NCBI GenBank assembly: GCA_012295275.1
Contig: CM022677.1
Location: forward strand, 11,152,732-11,216,731
DNA length: 64,000 nt
Source: Chrysomallon squamiferum
Lineage: Eukaryota; Mollusca; Gastropoda; Neomphalida; Peltospiridae
Reading direction: 5' to 3'
Shown one piece after another: positions 59,195-64,000 of this stretch. Each line of letters opens with the position of its first letter. The first letter of the stretch is position 1. Position numbers and translations under genes: made by a program. Below the pieces are notes generated by a model that saw only the letters and a program-made list of their open reading frames with translations, searched no databases and was not told the DNA's origin.

Positions 59195-59910
59195 TCCTGA
59201 GAGTGAGTGAGTGTATCAGCAATAGTGATAATTGCTACTCAGATAATAGTGCTTGTGTGTGTGTGTGTGTGAGGGGTATCAACAATAATGATAATTGTTA
59301 CAACTCAAATAATAGTGTGTATGTCTGAGTCAGTGTGAGTGTATCAGAAATAGTGATAATTGCTACTACACAGATAATAGTGTTTGAATGTGAGTTAACA
59401 GCAACAGTGATAATTGCTACTGTGTGTGTGTTGTGTGTGTCTTAGTGTATCAGAAATAGAGACAATAGCTACTCAGATAATAATGTGTTTGTGATTGAGT
59501 GTGTGTATATCAGCATTAGTGATAATTGCTACTCAGATAATAGGGTGTGTGTGTGTAGGTGTGATTGTATCAGCAACAGTGATAATTGCTACTCTGTGTG
59601 TGTGTTTGTGTGAGTGTGTGAGTGTGTCAGCAATAGTGATAATTGCTACTACTCAGATAATAGTGTGTCTGAGACTGTTATAATTGCTACGCCGATAATA
59701 GTGTTTGCTTCTATGTATCAGCAATAGTGAGAACTACTACTGCTCAGTATAGTAGTGTGTGAGTGTTTCAGTAATAGTGATAATTGCTAATACTCAGATA
59801 ATAGTGTGTATGTGTTTCAGTAATAGTGAGAAATGCTACTGAGATAATAGCGTTTGTGTTTGTGAGTGTATCAGCAACAGTGATAATTGCTACTCAGATA
59901 ATACTGTATA
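59195..59910 (+). repeat. Roughly 60-bp minisatellite
   Basis: About a dozen irregular units of ATCAGCAATAGTGATAATTG, CTACTCAGATAATAGTGT and a variable GTGTGTG stretch. Unit lengths vary because the GT part expands and contracts. The Ile/Val/Thr open frames across it are repeat translations. Confidence 0.9.
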
Positions 59911-60215
59911 TATTAAAGTGTCCAGCTATTATATATTCTTTTCTTCTTCTTTCTGAATTCTGTTATTTCATTGTGAATTTTATTGTTAGTAATATTCTTA
60001 TTTCATATTTGTTATTACTTTTTTGTTGTTTATATTATGAATATTACTATGATGTATTATTGTTATTACTACTACTACAACTACTACTACTACAAATACT
60101 ACTGTTGTTTCTGTTGCTGTTACAGCTGCTATCCTGCTCCTCGTTCTCTCCTGCTACTGCTACTGCTGCTACTACTACCACTACTGCTACTACTACTACT
60201 ACTTGCATTTGTCAG

Positions 60216-60311
60216 GATCCAGTGACACGGTCAAACAGTGGAATAGCATGGATACTGATGTCTGATTGTGTATCTGTAGACAAGGCTTTAGATTACTACA
60301 ACAGAGTAGAG
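60216..60311 (+). CDS. Candidate internal exon, unrecognised
   Basis: Acceptor TGCATTTGTCAG and donor GAG/GTATTC bound exactly 32 codons, phase 0 at both ends: DPVTRSNSGIAWILMSDCVS then VDKALDYYNRVE. Balanced composition makes it one of the better X-plus exons. No family is recognised. Confidence 0.5.
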
Positions 60312-60866
60312 GTATTCCATTTAAATCATCAGTGTTTGATTAATTATATATAAATGTAATTTGATTTACCTGCTACTCCAATCTGTCAGCTTCTCTCGCT
60401 CTTTCTGTATGCATGTGTGTGTGTGTGTGTGTGTGTTATTGTTACATCTGCCTAGTCTATTAACTGTATATATATTTACCAGTATAAGTCTACAGTAACC
60501 TGTCTGTCTGTCTGTCTGATGGTCTACATCATCAACCTACCTATCTATCCAATATCTACTGGTCTCTAAATCATTTTACTTGAAACATACATCTATGTAT
60601 CTCTGTATTCTTTTCTTTTATATTAGTCTATCTTTCTAGCTTTCTGTCTGTCTGTAAGTATGTGACTTTATCTAACTTAGTCTACTTATATAATCTATCT
60701 ATGTGTCTAGCTATGTATATGTACATCTAAACACATAATTTATAAATATCTATCTGTTTCAGCAGATTTTTCTGTAAATATTTCTCCCAACTGTAGCAGT
60801 GATTATTATGAATAATACAAAAAATGTGTTTATTGTTATGGAGGTGGACAGCCATTCATAGTGTAA

Positions 60867-60922
60867 AGAATTAACATTAATGTTGAAGATGTTAAAAGTA
60901 CAGAACTGGAGGCAAAAGTCAG
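60867..60922 (+). CDS. Penultimate exon of X-plus (partial)
   Basis: Open from just after an in-frame TAA (60864-60866) to a CAG/GTATGG donor: RININVEDVKSTELEAKV plus two bases. It splices in phase onto the terminal exon (AG + A gives Arg). Upstream of the TAA the same frame reads CYGGGQPFIV, so the true exon may be longer with a nonsense change. Confidence 0.5.
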
Positions 60923-61496
60923 GTATGGTGATGATGTTTTTTGTTTCTCTCTCACTATCACTAATTTTTTCCTAGCCTCTTTGATTCTGTCTTTCACTTT
61001 CTATCTTTCTTTTACTTTCTTTCTTTCTTTCATTGTCTTTCCCTGTTCATAATGTGTATATGCATAATTATGATACCTAGGTGTGTCTGTTGTACATCTG
61101 ATTAAATTTGGTTTTCGCTTTGATGCTCATGGGAAGGCATATATATATAAGAAAAAAAAAAAAAAAAAATGTAATGGTAACTGATAAAACAAAATTAAAA
61201 ATTAAAAAATATATATATTTTTCATTTGTAATTTTATGTATTGGTAATTTTATGTAATTATGTCAGTTCTTTTGGTGAAATGGGCAGGAATGAAAGCTTA
61301 TTTTTAAATAAATGTGAGATTTTTGATAGCCATTTGTTTTACGAACTATACAAATGAATGAATGAATGTTTAAGGACACCCCAGCATGAAAAATATATCA
61401 GCTACTGGGTGACAAACAAAGGTAAATCTAACAATACAAACTATACAAACCAATACCTAATTACATTAATATTAAATACTGAAATGTTTTTCTCAG

Positions 61497-61584
61497 ACAA
61501 GAAGTGGTGAAGAGGATGAAAGTGAGACAAGCTGAAGATTCAGCTCATCATAAGCTTTTTAATGCTCTATTCAACATTTTGTGA
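61497..61584 (+). CDS. Terminal exon of X-plus
   Basis: Acceptor AATGTTTTTCTCAG, entry with one base, then 28 codons and TGA: QEVVKRMKVRQAEDSAHHKL and FNALFNIL. Basic amphipathic helix at the C-terminus. The preceding exon fits its phase exactly, and two poly-A signals lie about 460 bases downstream. The protein is not recognised. Confidence 0.6.
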
Positions 61585-62045
61585 GACAGAATAACATGAT
61601 AAAATATTCTGTTAATTCTCACACACTGATACTGATACTGATGTGCTGATAAAATACACAGACCAAAGTTTATAAAGGAAATCATATTTTTATTAGATTT
61701 TTGTTTTCAAAGTGTGATCTTTATATTTGTTGTTTTCATTGAAGTGTTTTTGATAATATCAGTTATTATTTATGTTCTGCACTGTATGTGTTGGGATGTA
61801 TGTCAGTATGTATGTCAGTATGTCTCTGCACATATGTATGCCTGTATTTGTGTGTGTGTTTTGGTGTATGTGTGTGTATATGTCAGTATGTATGTTGGTA
61901 TGTCTGTGTGGATGGGTGGGTGTTGCCTAAGTGAATGTGTGTCTGTGTTTGTGTGTGTTGTAATATTTGTATATGTGTTATTTTCTGTGTTTATTTTGTG
62001 TCTTGTATGTGTGTGTATTTGAGGGCATGCATTTATGTGCCTGAA

Positions 62046-62064
62046 AATAAACTCAGCAAATAAA
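62046..62064 (+). terminator. Two poly-A signals (AATAAA)
   Basis: AATAAA at 62046-62051 and again at 62059-62064, downstream of the stop at 61584, suit the 3' end of the X-plus transcript. AATAAA is common by chance in AT-rich DNA, so the position after a terminal exon is the main support. Confidence 0.5.
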
Positions 62065-62462
62065 GCATAAAATCAGTTTATTTAGCAGACTAATGTAATT
62101 AATTATCCAATGTAATAATATAAAACATGTGAAAAAATAAGTAAATAAGTAACAGCTTTTTACATTATTTTTATTGTTTGTTTATAATGCACATGTAATT
62201 TGACAGTATCAGTATTATGTTTTTATAGGCATTTTTAATTAATTTTAATATTTTCTGTTGAATTTGACTTTTTACTTCATTGTTACTGATTCTTGGTAAA
62301 TATAAAAAAGATATAAAACTGTTTTCAAGGTGTTTTTATTTTAAATTTGTGTGGGAAAATTGTATTTGCTTTCTTTCTTTATTTCACATAAAGTTTTATT
62401 AAAAGAGAGTTATTTCCCTTATGTTATGAAAATTATTATCCATGGTCAGTTGCTCATAATAT

Positions 62463-62465
<3 letters not shown>

Positions 62466-62559
<94 letters not shown>

Positions 62560-62560
62560 C
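62466..62560. repeat. Palindromic AAT/ATT microsatellite
   Basis: About 14 AAT units switch directly to about 17 ATT units, so the two halves are reverse complements and could fold into a long AT-only hairpin. Confidence 0.95.
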
Positions 62561-62564
62561 AAAT

Positions 62565-63621
62565 AAATAAATAAAATAAATAAACCAGTGATAACAATAA
62601 CCAAACTGATAATAATTAAAATAATAATAATATTACTTGTAACTAAACTAAGACAAATGAATAAATAAATAAATAATATTAATTGTTAATAGTAAAACAG
62701 GTTTATTTCTCATTCAAATAAACAAATGTAATTTTCTAAAAATTTTATTATTATTTTTTATTCTACATACTCGGGTATTCATTCACACAAAACAGGACAA
62801 AATAAAACTGAAATGAAGCTATGTAAACTTTGTGAAGCTAATAAATGTACAAATTTGGAGCCAAGAATTTTTGAAAATGTAACTCAGTTCTCAATATATA
62901 AATACAGTTACTGGAAAAGTTATATTTATGCTTAAATATTAATCAAAAGGAAACAGAGGATTATATATATAATGTAGAAGTAAATACAAATTTTCCATTT
63001 AAAGTGGAATAACAATTGCTGCTTTTTTTTATCAAATATTTACTTCATGGACGACTCAAAAATGATAACAGTTATAATATATTTAAAGATGTACAGAATT
63101 AAAAATTATTAACTACATACATGTGTGCATTTGTGTTTATATGTGTGTTTGTGAATAAACTAGCACACACTGACACACAACGAAAAACGTTTATATAAAT
63201 TTCTTTATTAGTATATATCCAATGTGTTGTATATCAATTAATTAGAAAATTCTCTTAAACTGTATTTATTATTAATTTATCGCTTGCAAATCAAGCAATA
63301 TTAATTTAAATTCAAAAGTAATAATAATTGTGTAAATTATCAGTTTATGTCTATTTGAATAAAAATGGAATGATTTATTTTTAAAAAGAAGAAAAAATAA
63401 TAAAATAAATAATATTAAAAATAAATACATAAATAAATAAATAAATAATACAAAAAGTAAAACAGATAACCAGACGAATATGTTTACTTAAATATGAAAA
63501 TGAAAAGAAAAAGGAATAAATCAAATAAGATAAAGAAAAGAAAGCTGCTGTAGAGAAACGTACATCCTCACAAAGAATCAGCTCTTAGTCTACATGGAAT
63601 GTTTACTTGAAATTATTTTAT
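62565..63621. other. Convergent intergenic or 3' UTR sequence
   Basis: AT-rich with AAAT repeats (62655-62675 and 63416-63450). No gene seen. It lies between the X-plus stop (plus) and the next gene's stop (minus), so it probably includes both 3' ends. Confidence 0.6.
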
Positions 63622-63748
63622 TTAGTCACTAAAATCGAGTTTTCCTGTCATGAAATTTCCAAGATCACCAGTGTTGTCAGATCTGTAATATTCACAAGAA
63701 AGCTCCTTCAAGTATTCTAAATCTATCTTCTTTTCATTGTTCTCATAA

Positions 63749-63749
<1 letters not shown>
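63622..63749 (-). CDS. Terminal exon of an unrecognised minus-strand gene
   Basis: On the minus strand a T-rich ATT repeat followed by TTTTATGAG precedes an open block: NNEKKIDLEYLKELSCEYYR, then SDNTGDLGNFMTGKLDFSD and TAA. It is acidic and has normal composition, so it looks like a genuine C-terminus. The acceptor is uncertain (ATGAG/AACAATG). The rest of the gene must lie beyond 64000. Family not recognised. Confidence 0.5.
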
Positions 63750-63813
<64 letters not shown>

Positions 63814-64000
63814 CAACAGCAATAATAATAACAATAATGATGATGATGATAATAAAACTTTGTTACAGCTGAAACTCAATTTATTCATTGTTCTCATAAA
63901 ATAATAATAACAATAATAATAATAATAACAATAATAATAATAATAACAATAATGATGATGATGATGATAATAATAATCAAACATTATTACAGCTGAAACT
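63735..64000. repeat. Tandem block with AAT/GAT microsatellites beside an exon
   Basis: TTCATTGTTCTCATAAAA, then AAT/AAC/GAT runs, then TTACAGCTGAAACT occur twice (63735-63874 and 63885-64000 or beyond). On the minus strand each copy contains the start of the terminal exon (TATGAGAACAATGAA), so the exon boundary itself is duplicated. Confidence 0.85.

Noticed and set aside
59826-60353. 175-codon plus-strand ORF
   Set aside because: The frame crosses a minisatellite and ACT/CTG-rich repeat sequence; only its end, 60216-60311, has exon-like splice sites and was kept.

Overview
This is eukaryotic, almost certainly metazoan, nuclear DNA. It is very AT-rich and full of microsatellites and minisatellites, and it has short exons with GT..AG boundaries, decayed transposons and no bacterial-style gene packing. 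The one gene I recognise is the animal scaffold protein MCC (mutated in colorectal cancer). MCC similarity to vertebrates, short introns of about 0.3-1.1 kb and the microsatellite load suggest an invertebrate bilaterian, perhaps a lophotrochozoan. The phylum is inference only.

Layout. 1-19.6 kb is mostly non-coding: scattered microsatellites, a 692-bp TA-flanked inverted-repeat transposon (4977-5668), one non-repetitive 119-codon ORF (6027-6386, -), a long inverted repeat (arms about 6.40-6.82 and 7.92-8.35 kb), a locally duplicated block (8.8-9.7 kb), a long GATA/GACA-type tract (12.6-14.1 kb) mirrored by a TATC/CACA-type tract (14.4-17.5 kb), and a ten-copy 66-bp satellite (14833-15478). 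19.7-25.3 kb holds minus-strand exons of an unrecognised gene ('X-minus') with a clear terminal exon at 19694-19861; its upstream part is damaged and interrupted by a LINE ORF1-like relic (23.38-23.99 kb). 25.4-35.1 kb is mainly non-coding, with a hAT-like non-autonomous element (30489-31432) and a few exon-like blocks at 31.9-32.6 kb.

35186-43126 (+) carries ten MCC exons. Phases agree at most junctions; one expected exon is missing, the exon 9/10 phase is unresolved, and the 3' terminal exon was not found. Three single-base frameshifts sit inside conserved exons. Several MCC introns contain tandem repeats whose unit includes the neighbouring splice junction; the clearest is a 50-bp array of about 14 acceptor-like units ending in the real acceptor at 40415.

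43.9-61.6 kb (+) holds exon-like fragments of an unrecognised, probably coiled-coil gene family ('X-plus'). Its first part is an inverted copy of X-minus (24.18-25.16 kb against 43.97-44.88 kb). Its middle is duplicated in tandem (45.72-48.59 plus 50.05-50.15 kb against 56.10-58.11 plus 58.37-58.47 kb). It ends in a convincing terminal exon (stop at 61584) followed by two AATAAA signals. MCC is therefore flanked by inverted paralogous pieces of one gene family. At the right edge a minus-strand terminal exon (63622-63749) of another unknown gene sits beside a duplicated, microsatellite-bearing block.

Confidence is high for MCC, moderate for the terminal exons, the duplications and the repeat arrays, and low for the function of anything else.
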